Positions 1-8,040 of a stretch of DNA of 51,268 nt are shown in pieces. The translations under genes and the position numbers were made by a program. The stretch is from Kordiimonadaceae bacterium. Lineage in GTDB: Bacteria; Pseudomonadota; Alphaproteobacteria; Sphingomonadales; Emcibacteraceae. The DNA lies in the NCBI GenBank assembly GCA_018675425.1, contig JABGYD010000032.1, forward strand, positions 1 to 51,268, read 5' to 3'. Each line of letters begins with the position of its first letter. The first letter of the stretch is position 1. The notes under the pieces are model-generated. The model was not told the DNA's origin. It searched no databases and saw only the letters and a list, made by a program, of their open reading frames with translations.

Positions 1-220
1 GTCTGGGGCGTTTTTTTATCAACAAGAAGGAAACCTTGATATCATCGTCGTTGCTCATAATTCAGGCGTCTCATGGCCAAAAAAATCATGGGTCAAATGG
101 CCTGGCACATTATATGTAGATTATTTTCCACCAATGCCTCATGGAATGGATAAGACGTGCTTTATGACCGAGCTTGAAAAACGCCTTCTGGATCACAGTG
201 AGAAATTGATGTTGTTATAA
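1..220 (+). CDS. plsC: 1-acyl-sn-glycerol-3-phosphate acyltransferase, C-terminal end (partial)
   Basis: Only the last 72 codons are present; the reading frame starts at base 2 and the stop is TAA at 218-220. PlsC acylates lysophosphatidic acid to phosphatidic acid at the inner membrane. The fragment reads ...VAHNSGVSWPKKSW, then WPGTLYVDYFPPMPHGMDK, which matches the tail of alphaproteobacterial PlsC (NSG-W-R pattern, then PGT-V-PPIPPGLD). The catalytic HX4D motif would lie upstream, outside the window. The identity rests on this tail pattern alone. An SCPU gene starts 38 bp downstream on the same strand. Confidence 0.75.
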   Translation, partial: SGAFFYQQEGNLDIIVVAHNSGVSWPKKSWVKWPGTLYVDYFPPMPHGMDKTCFMTELEKRLLDHSEKLMLL

Positions 221-258
221 ATATCAAGATCCATTATGTTGTACAAAAGGGAAACAGT

Positions 259-798
259 GTGAAAACGAAAACAAATCAAAGACTGCTTAAACTTGCAATC
301 GTATCGATTGTGGCACTCGGCATTTCTGGTTTTAGAGTGCATACCTTCGCGTCACCAGCAACATCAGACATGGCTGTTACAGCTAATATAGCCATGTCCT
401 GCTCTATCAGTACCACAGACATAAGCTTCGGCGCGTATGATGCTGTTGGTGCCCACGCAGCAACCCCCCTTATGGCTACTGGCGGGGTAAGTTCGACTTG
501 CACTACGGGTGCATCCGGAAACATAAAAATAAGTCAAGGTTTAAACCCACATGCCGGTTCGAACGATAACATTCCAATTCGCCGAATGGTAGCCGCTGGA
601 GATGCTGCTAGTTTCCTAGATTATGAAGTTTTTAGTAATTCTGGAAGGTCAGTAGTATGGGAAAACGGAACTGGTGTAGGTTATACTGGTACCGGTAGTG
701 CAGTGCCTTTGACTGTTTACGGCTCAGTCGCCGCCGCACAAACTTCTGCTGTTTCAGGAAGTTATTCTGACACAGTAACCGTTTCAATCAATTATTAA
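259..798 (+). CDS. Secreted SCPU-domain (spore coat protein U / Csu pilin-like) protein
   Basis: 179 aa with a GTG start at 259; no better start is seen. Residues 1-32 form a signal peptide (basic Lys/Arg start, hydrophobic core, Ala-Ser-Pro cleavage region). The rest is one SCPU beta-sandwich: an N-terminal VTANIAMSCSIST strand, a second Cys near residue 81 (SSTCTT) that probably pairs with Cys48, and a closing YSDTVTVSINY strand. In the CsuA/B family such domains are chaperone-usher pilins. No chaperone, usher or adhesin gene lies near it, so its role is open: an orphan surface or periplasmic protein, or a subunit assembled by machinery encoded elsewhere. Domain call fairly sure, function unknown. 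Confidence 0.8.
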   Translation: MKTKTNQRLLKLAIVSIVALGISGFRVHTFASPATSDMAVTANIAMSCSISTTDISFGAYDAVGAHAATPLMATGGVSSTCTTGASGNIKISQGLNPHAGSNDNIPIRRMVAAGDAASFLDYEVFSNSGRSVVWENGTGVGYTGTGSAVPLTVYGSVAAAQTSAVSGSYSDTVTVSINY

Positions 799-878
799 TA
801 GCGACATAAGTAAAAATACAAGCCCTTTGCGGCCTGTATTCTTATAGCGGGAGCCAACATCGTAAGGATAGTTATTAT

Positions 879-1454
879 ATGCCACAAACCCCTCCGCCAG
901 ATATAGGCCAAAAAATAAAGTTGCTTCGCTCTGGCAAGAACTTGACACTCGACCAACTGGCAGGCTTGAGTGGCGTCTCCAAGTCAATGCTCTCTCAAAT
1001 AGAGCGCAACAAAACAAACCCAACTGTTGCCACACTATGGAGCCTAACCCGTGCCCTTGGTATTGAGGTTGGTGAACTACTAAGCAGCGATAAAGGTTTA
1101 CATGAAAAAAAACCTATAATTTCACTTATTAAATCTCATCAAATTCCAGAAATACAAAGTGCAGATGGGCGCTGTACCCTCAGAATACTTAGCCCCCTGG
1201 GTCTCGTCTCTAATATTGAATGGTACGACGCGAAGTTAAAAAAAGAAGGTGTTCTAGATTCTGATCCCCATGTTAAAGGCACGGAAGAACACCTAACAAT
1301 TATAAAGGGCGAGATAGAAATTTCATCTGCTGGTGAACTTCAAACACTCACCTCTGGTGATACCGCTCGCTATAAAGCAGATGTTGAGCACAGTATAAAA
1401 AATGTGGGTGAGGCAGAGGCTCATGTCCTATTAGTGGTTCTTTCGCCAAAGTAA
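879..1454 (+). CDS. XRE-family regulator with C-terminal cupin domain
   Basis: 191 aa. Residues about 10-65 are a helix-turn-helix of the XRE/Cro type (LDQLAGLSGVSKSMLSQIERN, then NPTVATLWSLTRALGI). Residues about 115-188 are a cupin_2 barrel with a GTEEHLTIIKGE strand and a DVEHSIKN-type His. Relatives such as PuuR and SutR sense small metabolites through the cupin and control neighbouring catabolic genes. An SD-like AAGGA lies about 10 nt upstream of the ATG. kbl-tdh starts 104 bp downstream in the same direction and the gap contains AT dyads, so a local regulator of threonine/glycine metabolism is the natural inference. The effector is unknown. Confidence 0.85.
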   Translation: MPQTPPPDIGQKIKLLRSGKNLTLDQLAGLSGVSKSMLSQIERNKTNPTVATLWSLTRALGIEVGELLSSDKGLHEKKPIISLIKSHQIPEIQSADGRCTLRILSPLGLVSNIEWYDAKLKKEGVLDSDPHVKGTEEHLTIIKGEIEISSAGELQTLTSGDTARYKADVEHSIKNVGEAEAHVLLVVLSPK

Positions 1455-1462
1455 AAAATTCT

Positions 1463-1504
1463 ATATATTAAATATATTCCCCACTTGTCTAATATATTAA
1501 ATAT
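1463..1504 (+). promoter_or_regulatory. Paired AT-rich dyads, candidate operator upstream of kbl-tdh
   Basis: A 13-bp unit ATATATTAAATAT occurs at 1463-1475 and again at 1492-1504, 29 bp apart, close to three helical turns. The first copy sits in a perfect dyad: arms ATATATT and AATATAT around a central A at 1470. The second keeps 5-bp arms. They lie between the XRE-cupin gene and kbl. AT-rich DNA makes such repeats more likely by chance, so this is a candidate only. Confidence 0.4.
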
Positions 1505-1558
1505 GATATTCTTTATATTGAACAAAATAAAATTAAAATGCTTAAAGTGGAGTAAATT

Positions 1559-2755
1559 ATGTCTGATCGTTATCAGCAGGTACTGGCCAAACAGATAGAA
1601 GAACTGAAATCAGAAGGGCTCTATAAGACGGAAAGGGTCATTACCTCTCCACAAAATTCTACGATTAAAGTAAAAAATAATCATGACAATGAGTTTATAA
1701 ATTTTTGTGCTAACAATTATCTTGGCCTTTCCAATGATCAAACACTCGTTGACACAGCTAAGCAGGCGCTGGACAAGTATGGTTATGGGATGTCATCGGT
1801 CCGCTTTATTTGTGGAACCCAAGATATTCATAAAACTTTAGAAAACCAACTTGCCAAGTTTCTTAAAATGGAAGATGTCATTTTATATCCTAGTTGTTTT
1901 GATGCAAATGCTGGACTTTTTGAAACCTTGCTGGGGCCAGAAGATGCTATTATTTCTGACGCACTTAATCATGCTAGCATTATTGATGGAGTACGTCTTT
2001 GTAAAGCCCAACGCTTTCGTTATGCTAATAATGACATGGATGCTCTTGAAAGCTGCCTAAAGGAAGCCCAGTCTTCACGCTTCAGATTAATCGCCACAGA
2101 CGGTGTGTTTTCAATGGACGGCATTCTCGCCAATCTGCCTGCAATTTGTGATCTTGCAGAACAATATGATGCCATGGTTATGGTTGATGATAGTCACGCA
2201 GTCGGCTTCACTGGTAAAACAGGTGCAGGAACACCAGAGTTTTTTAATGTGTCAGACCGTATTGATATCTTAACCGGTACCCTAGGTAAAGCCTTGGGGG
2301 GCGCTTCTGGTGGCTATACTGCCGCTTCAAAAGAAATTGTTGAATGGCTTCGTCAGCGCTCAAGGCCTTATCTTTTTTCAAATACACTCGCACCTGTAAT
2401 CGCAGCCACCTCCTGCAAGGTTATTGATCTTATTGAAGAACGAGGACACCTTCTTGAAAAGCTAGTCTGGAATAGCCAGTATTTTCGTAACCAAATGACA
2501 GCTCTTGGCTTTACTTTAGCCGGGGCTGATCATGCCATCATTCCTGTTATGCTTGGTGATGCTAAACTAGCTAGTGAAATGTCTGAAAAACTTTTAATAC
2601 TGGGTATATTTGTAATTGGTTTTTCCTTTCCTGTTGTCCCAAAAGGCCAGGCAAGGATAAGAACACAGATGTCTGCCGCACATACAAAAGAGCAATTAGA
2701 TTTGGCAATAGGCGCATTTGCGCAAATTGGCCGTCAGCTTAACATTATCAAATAG
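1559..2755 (+). CDS. kbl: 2-amino-3-ketobutyrate CoA ligase (glycine C-acetyltransferase)
   Basis: 398 aa, the family length. This PLP enzyme of the alpha-oxoamine synthase family cleaves 2-amino-3-oxobutyrate with CoA to glycine and acetyl-CoA, the second step of threonine catabolism after Tdh. The PLP lysine is Lys244 in [10 protein letters not shown]; the cofactor-binding [11 protein letters not shown] and the substrate-loop ANNYLGL are also present. The ATG at 1559 follows a good SD (GTGGAG). tdh begins 8 bp after the stop, so the two form an operon, as in E. coli, and the XRE-cupin gene directly precedes it. Gene order here is kbl then tdh. Secure call. Confidence 0.96.
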   Translation: MSDRYQQVLAKQIEELKSEGLYKTERVITSPQNSTIKVKNNHDNEFINFCANNYLGLSNDQTLVDTAKQALDKYGYGMSSVRFICGTQDIHKTLENQLAKFLKMEDVILYPSCFDANAGLFETLLGPEDAIISDALNHASIIDGVRLCKAQRFRYANNDMDALESCLKEAQSSRFRLIATDGVFSMDGILANLPAICDLAEQYDAMVMVDDSHAVGFTGKTGAGTPEFFNVSDRIDILTGTLGKALGGASGGYTAASKEIVEWLRQRSRPYLFSNTLAPVIAATSCKVIDLIEERGHLLEKLVWNSQYFRNQMTALGFTLAGADHAIIPVMLGDAKLASEMSEKLLILGIFVIGFSFPVVPKGQARIRTQMSAAHTKEQLDLAIGAFAQIGRQLNIIK

Positions 2756-2763
2756 GTGACATC

Positions 2764-3792
2764 ATGAAAAGCCTTGTTAAAGCAAAAGCAGAAGTCGGCC
2801 TTTGGTTGGAAGACATTGAAATACCAGTGATTGGCCATAATGACGTACTAGTGAAAATCAAAAAAACTGCTATTTGTGGTACAGATATTCATATTTTTAA
2901 CTGGGATGAATGGGCCCAAAAAACTATTCCCATCCCAATGACTGTCGGCCATGAGTTTGCTGGAAAAATTGTAGAAATAGGGTCAGAAGTCAGAGGAATT
3001 AATATTGGCGATAGGGTTTCTGCCGAGGGCCATATAACATGTGGCTTTTGCCGCAAGTGCCGTGCTGGTGAAAGACACCTATGTCGAAACTCCTTAGGCG
3101 TTGGCGTAAACCGACCGGGTGCTTTTGCCGAATTTATCAGTGTTCCCGCTTGTAACATTTGCCTCCTACCTGACACTATTAGTGATGACCTAGGGGCAAT
3201 GCTTGATCCTCTGGGTAATGCCGCCCATACAGCACTTGAATTTGATCTAGTTGGTGAGGATGTTTTAATTACTGGTGCAGGACCTATCGGTATCATGGCT
3301 GTTGCTATCGCCAAACATGTAGGCGCGCGGCATGTAGTGATTACAGATTTAAATAATACAAGACTTGATCTTGCTAAGAAAATGGGCGCAACTCGCGCTG
3401 TAAACGTGAAAAATCAAAATCTTCAAGATGTTATGGAAGACCTTCGAATGACTGAAGGTTTTGATGTGGGCCTTGAAATGAGCGGTAACGCAGAAGCCTT
3501 TTCTGACATGCTTGAGATAATGAACCACGGTGGAAAGATAGCCATGTTAGGAATTATACCAGCAGGCACAGCAATTAATTGGGATCATATCATATTTAAA
3601 GGTCTTGAAATTAAAGGTATTTATGGCAGAAAAATGTTTGAAACTTGGTATAAAATGATAGCTATGCTTGAGAGTGGCCTTGACCTAAGTCCCGTCCTTA
3701 CCCATCATTTTGCAGTAAATGATTATGCTGAAGCGTTTGAAATTATGAGATCCGGAAATTCTGGAAAAATAATTCTTGATTGGCACTCTTAA
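2764..3792 (+). CDS. tdh: L-threonine 3-dehydrogenase (zinc, NAD-dependent)
   Basis: 342 aa (E. coli 341). It oxidises L-threonine to 2-amino-3-oxobutyrate, the substrate of the upstream Kbl. It belongs to the medium-chain dehydrogenase family. Catalytic zinc ligands are visible as Cys38 (ICGTDIH) and His63-Glu64 (VGHEFAG). The structural zinc lobe is Cys93, Cys96, Cys99 and Cys107 ([15 protein letters not shown]). The NAD-binding Rossmann motif is [10 protein letters not shown]. The SD AGGTGA precedes the ATG. All key residues sit at E. coli-like positions, so the enzyme should be active. It converges on msrA with a 74-bp gap. Confidence 0.96.
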   Translation: MKSLVKAKAEVGLWLEDIEIPVIGHNDVLVKIKKTAICGTDIHIFNWDEWAQKTIPIPMTVGHEFAGKIVEIGSEVRGINIGDRVSAEGHITCGFCRKCRAGERHLCRNSLGVGVNRPGAFAEFISVPACNICLLPDTISDDLGAMLDPLGNAAHTALEFDLVGEDVLITGAGPIGIMAVAIAKHVGARHVVITDLNNTRLDLAKKMGATRAVNVKNQNLQDVMEDLRMTEGFDVGLEMSGNAEAFSDMLEIMNHGGKIAMLGIIPAGTAINWDHIIFKGLEIKGIYGRKMFETWYKMIAMLESGLDLSPVLTHHFAVNDYAEAFEIMRSGNSGKIILDWHS

Positions 3793-3866
3793 CAAGATAA
3801 CTAATTAGTTTTTTTTAAAGTTATTACTGATCATATTTAAAAAGCATAAATTCCTTCTGTTGAATA

Positions 3867-4337
3867 TTATCTACAAGAAATGGTAATGTTTCTCTTTTTT
3901 AAATATTGCTGGTGATACTCTTCCGCCAGCCAGAATTCACTAGCCAAGCAGACTTCCGTTACAACTGGTTTATTAAATTTTTTAGAGTTGTTGATTTCCG
4001 CCTTAGATTTTTCAGCTGCTAACTTTTGTTCCTCGTTTAAATAAAAAATAGCAGAACGGTATTGGGTTCCTACATCCGGACCTTGTTGGTTAAGAGTTGT
4101 AGGGTTATGAATTTTCCATAGATTATCAAGAAGCTGCTCGTATGAAACAACCTTCGGATCATAACTTATTTCAATCGCCTCCGCATGACCTGATCTTCCG
4201 CTACACACCTCTTCATAGGTGGGGTTAGACGTATTCCCAGCAATGTATCCAACAAGTGTTTCAATAACACCTTCAATCTTAGAAAAGTTAAGTTCCACCC
4301 CCCAAAAACACCCAGCTGCAAAAATTGCTTTTTCCAT
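3867..4337 (-). CDS. msrA: Peptide methionine-(S)-S-oxide reductase
   Basis: 156 aa from the ATG at 4337. I prefer this to an in-frame ATG at 4349 because it has a GGAAA SD at proper spacing and gives the usual N-terminus MEKAIFAAGCFWG. The GCFWG catalytic motif puts the nucleophile at Cys10. The SGRSGHAEAIEISYDP block and the EYHQQYLKK tail are family hallmarks. One Cys near the extreme C-terminus (ISCR) could be the resolving thiol. It reduces the S-epimer of methionine sulfoxide with thioredoxin. Divergent from msrB, which handles the R-epimer, with a shared control region. Confidence 0.95.
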   Translation of the reverse strand: MEKAIFAAGCFWGVELNFSKIEGVIETLVGYIAGNTSNPTYEEVCSGRSGHAEAIEISYDPKVVSYEQLLDNLWKIHNPTTLNQQGPDVGTQYRSAIFYLNEEQKLAAEKSKAEINNSKKFNKPVVTEVCLASEFWLAEEYHQQYLKKRNITISCR

Positions 4338-4358
4338 ATTAATTTCCATTTCTATTTT

Positions 4359-4398
4359 TGTTCAACACTGCAATAAAGTGTGATAATGTTCAATTCAA
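4359..4398. promoter_or_regulatory. msrA / msrB divergent control region
   Basis: On the minus strand TTGAAT (4393-4398), a 17-bp spacer and TATTGC (4370-4375) make a fair msrA promoter. Across it lie an inverted repeat ACACT-N7-AGTGT (4365-4381) and a direct repeat TGTTCAA (4359-4365 and 4387-4393). The symmetry overlaps the -10 and spacer, where an operator would act. No regulator for it is in view. Confidence 0.4.
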
Positions 4399-4424
4399 TC
4401 ATAGCACAATGAAAAGTCAATTAA

Positions 4425-4814
4425 ATGAAAAAAACAGACAGCGAATGGAAATCCTTCCTTAATGATAAAGAATATCAAGTTACCAGAAGAGGTGCTACAG
4501 AACATCCTTTCAGCGGTAAATATAACGACCACAAAGAAATAGGAACTTATATTTGCAATTGCTGCAAGAAACCAATATTTGATTCAGAGGCAAAATATGA
4601 TAGCGGAAGTGGTTGGCCGAGTTATTATGCTCCATTTAATGAACAAGTAGTCAATATTCTTCGCGACTCGAGCCATGGCATGATCCGCGAAGAAGTAAAA
4701 TGTAGTAACTGTGACGCACATCTCGGCCACGTCTTTACAGATGGCCCGCAACCAACAGGTAAACGTTATTGTATAAATAGCCTATCGTTAGATTTTGTAT
4801 TAGAAGAGCATTAG
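4425..4814 (+). CDS. msrB: Peptide methionine-(R)-S-oxide reductase
   Basis: 129 aa, a single SelR domain. Two CxxC pairs (CNCC near residue 45 and CSNC near 94) bind the structural zinc. The catalytic Cys116 lies in GKRYCINSLSL. GSGWPSYYAP and HLGHVFTDGP are family signatures. It reduces methionine-R-sulfoxide, complementing MsrA across the divergent promoter. No obvious SD precedes the ATG. The stop lies 9 bp from the end of convergent nrdB. Secure. Confidence 0.95.
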   Translation: MKKTDSEWKSFLNDKEYQVTRRGATEHPFSGKYNDHKEIGTYICNCCKKPIFDSEAKYDSGSGWPSYYAPFNEQVVNILRDSSHGMIREEVKCSNCDAHLGHVFTDGPQPTGKRYCINSLSLDFVLEEH

Positions 4815-4823
4815 CCTCTAAAG

Positions 4824-5783
4824 TTAATCAAACGCGTCTTCCCATACGCCCTCGGTAGAAGCCCGTGAGTATTCTGTTGCTCTGCTTTCAAAGAAATTAG
4901 CGTGCTCAATTCCGTTTAAAATCTCGTCCATCCACGGAAGTGGGTTATTCCCAATAAAGTAGATCGGATTAAGTGCGAGTTGATTGAGACGTCGATCAGC
5001 AATATAACGGATATAATCCTTTACTTCCTGGGCTGTTAGTCCTTCAATATCACCCATTTCGAATGCCAAATCAATAAAGGCATCTTCATGCTTAACAATG
5101 GTTTTACATGCATCAACTAAATCATTTTGAAGTTCGTCAGTCCAAACTTCCGGATTTTCATGAACAAATGAATGAAAAAGCTTTATGATTGAGCTTGTGT
5201 GTAGTGTTTCGTCGCGCACTGACCACGTAACAATTTGCCCCATGCCCTTCATTTTGTTGAAGCGTGGGAAATTCATTAAAATCGCAAAGGAAGCAAATAA
5301 CTGAAGTCCTTCGGTAAAGGCACCAAAAACAGCAAGCGTCTTAGCTATATCTTCTTTTGTATCAATCCCCCACTTCTGCATATAATCGTATTTATCCTTC
5401 ATTTCTTCATACTTAAGAAATGCTTCATATTCACTTTCCGGAATACCAAGAGTATCAAGAAGATGACTATAGGCCGCTACATGAACCGTCTCCATATTAG
5501 AAAAGGCGGCAAGCATCATTTGCACTTCAGTTGGTTTAAATACGCGCCCATATTTCTGCATATAGCAATTATTAACTTCCACGTCGGCTTGAGTGAAAAA
5601 GCGGAAAATCTGCATTAATAAATTGCGTTCCCCTTCTGAAATTTTCATATTCCAGTCTTTAATATCATCGGCCATCGGAACTTCTTCCGGTAGCCAATGC
5701 AACCGCTGCTGCGTTAGCCAGGCATCATATGCCCAAGGGTACTCAAACGGTTTATAGTGGATTCGTTCCTTTAGTAAAGTCAT
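4824..5783 (-). CDS. nrdB: Ribonucleotide reductase class Ia, beta (radical) subunit
   Basis: 319 aa, a compact R2. It houses the diiron-tyrosyl radical that is passed to NrdA for each reduction. Visible are the first Fe-ligand Asp (VPMADDIKDW), helices with Glu and His ligands (NMETVHVAAYSHLL, where the Tyr is the likely radical residue), FTEGLQLFASFAI, and the SVRDETLHTSSII Glu/His ligands. There is no N-terminal ATP-cone. The tail ends in an acidic/aromatic segment (EDAFD) that would dock into NrdA. It is the second gene of the nrdAB operon, 41 bp after nrdA. Confidence 0.95.
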   Translation of the reverse strand: MTLLKERIHYKPFEYPWAYDAWLTQQRLHWLPEEVPMADDIKDWNMKISEGERNLLMQIFRFFTQADVEVNNCYMQKYGRVFKPTEVQMMLAAFSNMETVHVAAYSHLLDTLGIPESEYEAFLKYEEMKDKYDYMQKWGIDTKEDIAKTLAVFGAFTEGLQLFASFAILMNFPRFNKMKGMGQIVTWSVRDETLHTSSIIKLFHSFVHENPEVWTDELQNDLVDACKTIVKHEDAFIDLAFEMGDIEGLTAQEVKDYIRYIADRRLNQLALNPIYFIGNNPLPWMDEILNGIEHANFFESRATEYSRASTEGVWEDAFD

Positions 5784-5824
5784 ACATATTACCTAATAAT
5801 TTTTATGGGTGATTAATATTTGGA

Positions 5825-7669
5825 TTACTGACAAGAGAGACATTCTTCATAATCTGATGATTCCTGTGCCTTTGCCATCGCCTTAAGCATTTCTTCTTTT
5901 GCACCTTCGCTGGAAGTATCAGAGCTTTCTGCCCGCTGGATAGAAAGTGACCGGCAGTAATAAAGACTTTTAAGACCTTTTTTCCAAGCTTGATAGTGAA
6001 CTTGATGAAGATCTCGCTTATTTACATCTGCTGGTAAGAAAACATTTACTGATTGAGCTTGATCAACCATTGGTGCCCTGTCTGCCGAATGTTCAACAAC
6101 CCATCGCTGATCTAACTCAAACGCAGTCTTAAACACATCTTTCTCAAGATCATCTAGGAAATCAAGGTGTTGCACAGACCCCCCATTAATAGTAATTGCC
6201 GACCATACCTCTTCAGTATTTTTTCCTTTTTCTTCTAAGAGAATTTTCAACGCACGGTTACGAACGTTAAAAGACCCAGAAAGTGTTTTTTGCGTATAAC
6301 TATTAGCTGCAATTGGTTCAATTCCTGGGCTTGCACCACCACAAATTGTAGAGATTGACGCCGTAGGTGCAATCGCAGTTTTATTGGAAAAACGCTCCAT
6401 CATACCGTAGTCAGCTGCATCAGGACAGGCACCTTTTTCGTGGGCCAATTTTACCGAAGCTTTATCAACACCTACCTTAATATGGTTAAATATCTTTTTA
6501 TTCCAGACTTGAGCCATCACGCTTTCGAATGGGATCATCCGGTCTTGAAGAAAGGAATGAAAGCCCATAGCCCCTAGACCGACACTACGCTCACGCATTG
6601 CAGCGTATTTGGCACGGGACATTGTATCCGGAGCTCTATCAATAAAGTCCTGAAGAACATTATCGAGAAAGCGCATCATGTCCTCAATGAATAGATCATC
6701 GTCTTTCCATTCGTCATATTTCTCTAAATTAATAGAAGAAAGACAGCAGACAGCGGTGCGCTGTTCCCCTAGGTGGTCAATGCCCGTTGGCAAGGTAATT
6801 TCACAGCATAAATTAGAGGTTTTTACAGCCAGACCAGCAATCTTGTGGTGTTCTGGTGTCGCGTCATTTACATGGTCAATATTCAGAATATAAGGTTCCC
6901 CGGTCTCAATACGAGCTGTAAGAATTCTAATCCAGAGCTCACGAGCTCCAACTGTTTTTTGAACGGCGCCATCATGGGGGCTGGTCAAAGGCCACTCATC
7001 ATCAGCCTCTACCGCACGCATAAAGGCGTTTGAGACAGAAACACCGTGATGAAGATTAAGAGCCTTGCGGTTTGGATCCCCTCCCGTTGGTCTCCTTATT
7101 TCAATAAACTCTTCTATTTCAGGATGGCTTATTGGCAAATAAACTGCAGCACTCCCGCGACGCAACGAGCCTTGTGAGATCGCCAACGTTTGGCTATCCA
7201 TCACACGAATAAACGGTATAATGCCAGATGTCTTTCCATTAGTACTAACATCCTCTCCAATTGAACGAAGGTTCCCCCAGTAACTTCCAATGCCACCGCC
7301 TTTTGAGGCAAGCCAGACATTTTCGTTCCAAAGACCTACAATGCCTGCAAGGCTGTCACTTGCCTCATTTAAAAAACAAGAAATTGGAAGACCACGTTTT
7401 GTACCACCATTACTAAGGATCGGAGTTGCCGGCATAAACCAAAGACGGCTTATATAATCATAAAGGCGTTGAGAATGTGCTTCATTATCGCCGTAAAAAC
7501 TGGCAACACGGGCAAACATATCCTGAAATGTCTCGCCAGGCATAAGATAACGGTCTGTTAATGTTGCTCGCCCAAAATCAGTGAGCAAGTCATCCCTACC
7601 GTCATCGGTAACTACCCGTGAACGATCTTTAACCTGAATAGTTTCTTTAAGTATTGACGCAGACAACAT
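5825..7669 (-). CDS. nrdA: Ribonucleotide reductase class Ia, alpha (catalytic) subunit
   Basis: 614 aa from the ATG at 7669, which has a GGGAG SD; an ATG at 7681 adds four residues. It reduces NDPs to dNDPs. Active-site cysteines are seen in GLPISCFL, SNLCCEI (radical-site Cys, with a second Cys beside it) and AVCCLSS. The radical-transfer Tyr pair is SLYYCRS, and the C-terminal thioredoxin-reducible pair is ECLSCQ at the very end. The sequence begins directly in the R1 core: there is no roughly 90-residue N-terminal ATP-cone, and E. coli NrdA is about 760 aa. dATP feedback through that site is therefore not expected. Promoter with NrdR-like boxes lies about 260 bp upstream. Confidence 0.96.
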   Translation of the reverse strand: MLSASILKETIQVKDRSRVVTDDGRDDLLTDFGRATLTDRYLMPGETFQDMFARVASFYGDNEAHSQRLYDYISRLWFMPATPILSNGGTKRGLPISCFLNEASDSLAGIVGLWNENVWLASKGGGIGSYWGNLRSIGEDVSTNGKTSGIIPFIRVMDSQTLAISQGSLRRGSAAVYLPISHPEIEEFIEIRRPTGGDPNRKALNLHHGVSVSNAFMRAVEADDEWPLTSPHDGAVQKTVGARELWIRILTARIETGEPYILNIDHVNDATPEHHKIAGLAVKTSNLCCEITLPTGIDHLGEQRTAVCCLSSINLEKYDEWKDDDLFIEDMMRFLDNVLQDFIDRAPDTMSRAKYAAMRERSVGLGAMGFHSFLQDRMIPFESVMAQVWNKKIFNHIKVGVDKASVKLAHEKGACPDAADYGMMERFSNKTAIAPTASISTICGGASPGIEPIAANSYTQKTLSGSFNVRNRALKILLEEKGKNTEEVWSAITINGGSVQHLDFLDDLEKDVFKTAFELDQRWVVEHSADRAPMVDQAQSVNVFLPADVNKRDLHQVHYQAWKKGLKSLYYCRSLSIQRAESSDTSSEGAKEEMLKAMAKAQESSDYEECLSCQ

Positions 7670-7935
7670 TTCCACTCCCATTAATTCAACCTGAGTATTA
7701 TTTCAGGTCAAAAATATTTTTACAAAACGACTCCAAAAATACCAACTTTACATTATACAATTCAAAATTTATGAACTAGATGGCGTTTTCCCCAGTCTGT
7801 TTATTGTATTTTTTTAAGCAACTACATTTTGTTTTCTAACAAACGAACACCCTAATTATTATTATAACTTTAGCTAGGGTATTGTAGTATAATCATTTTC
7901 TTGATTGCCGCCCGTAAAAACCTCAATTAACACAA
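7670..7935 (-). promoter_or_regulatory. Long untranslated leader of nrdAB
   Basis: From the predicted start near 7932 to the nrdA ATG there are about 250-260 nt with no gene on either strand. It is AT-rich. A second -10-like TATAAT (minus strand, 7752-7757) lies inside without a clear -35. I recognise no riboswitch or T-box. Its length is unusual for an ordinary leader. Confidence 0.4.
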
Positions 7936-7945
7936 GATATGGTAT
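7930..7945. promoter_or_regulatory. NrdR box 1 (candidate), overlapping the nrdA -10
   Basis: The 16-mer acacaagatatggtat matches 13 of 16 positions of the NrdR consensus acaCwAtATaTwGtgt as I recall it. It overlaps the predicted -10 of the nrdAB promoter, the expected place for NrdR repression when dATP is plentiful. Confidence 0.65.
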
Positions 7946-7967
7946 TTGTGCAGTGACCTAATGTCAA
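7939..7967 (-). promoter_or_regulatory. nrdAB promoter
   Basis: On the minus strand a perfect -35 TTGACA (7962-7967) is followed by a 17-bp spacer and TACCAT (7939-7944) as -10. The predicted start is near 7932. It is the best sigma-70-type promoter seen in the window and both hexamers are covered by NrdR-like boxes. Confidence 0.7.
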
Positions 7968-7977
7968 TAACTAGTAT
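7962..7977. promoter_or_regulatory. NrdR box 2 (candidate), overlapping the nrdA -35
   Basis: The core CAATAACTAG (7965-7974) matches 8 of 10 core positions of the NrdR consensus; the 16-mer matches about 10 of 16. Its core starts 32 bp from that of box 1, the three-turn spacing typical of NrdR box pairs. It is weaker than box 1 alone, but the spacing supports it. Confidence 0.55.
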
Positions 7978-8040
7978 GGTGCATTTTTCAAATTTTTTAT
8001 AAAGTCCACTATTTCTGCGGCTTTTAACGTTAAAAAAATA

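Noticed and set aside
546-553. GGTTCGAA, like a tRNA T-loop
   Set aside because: It lies within the SCPU coding sequence and has no acceptor or anticodon arms around it.
2889-3314. 141-aa frame antisense to tdh
   Set aside because: tdh is certain in this stretch, with zinc ligands at standard positions.
3799-3816. Terminator after tdh
   Set aside because: A 4-bp AACT/AGTT stem with T8 is too weak to call, although it sits in the right place.
8022-8035. 14-bp palindrome TTTTAACGTTAAAA after hrpB
   Set aside because: No loop for a stable hairpin and no T-run placement; likely by chance in AT-rich DNA.
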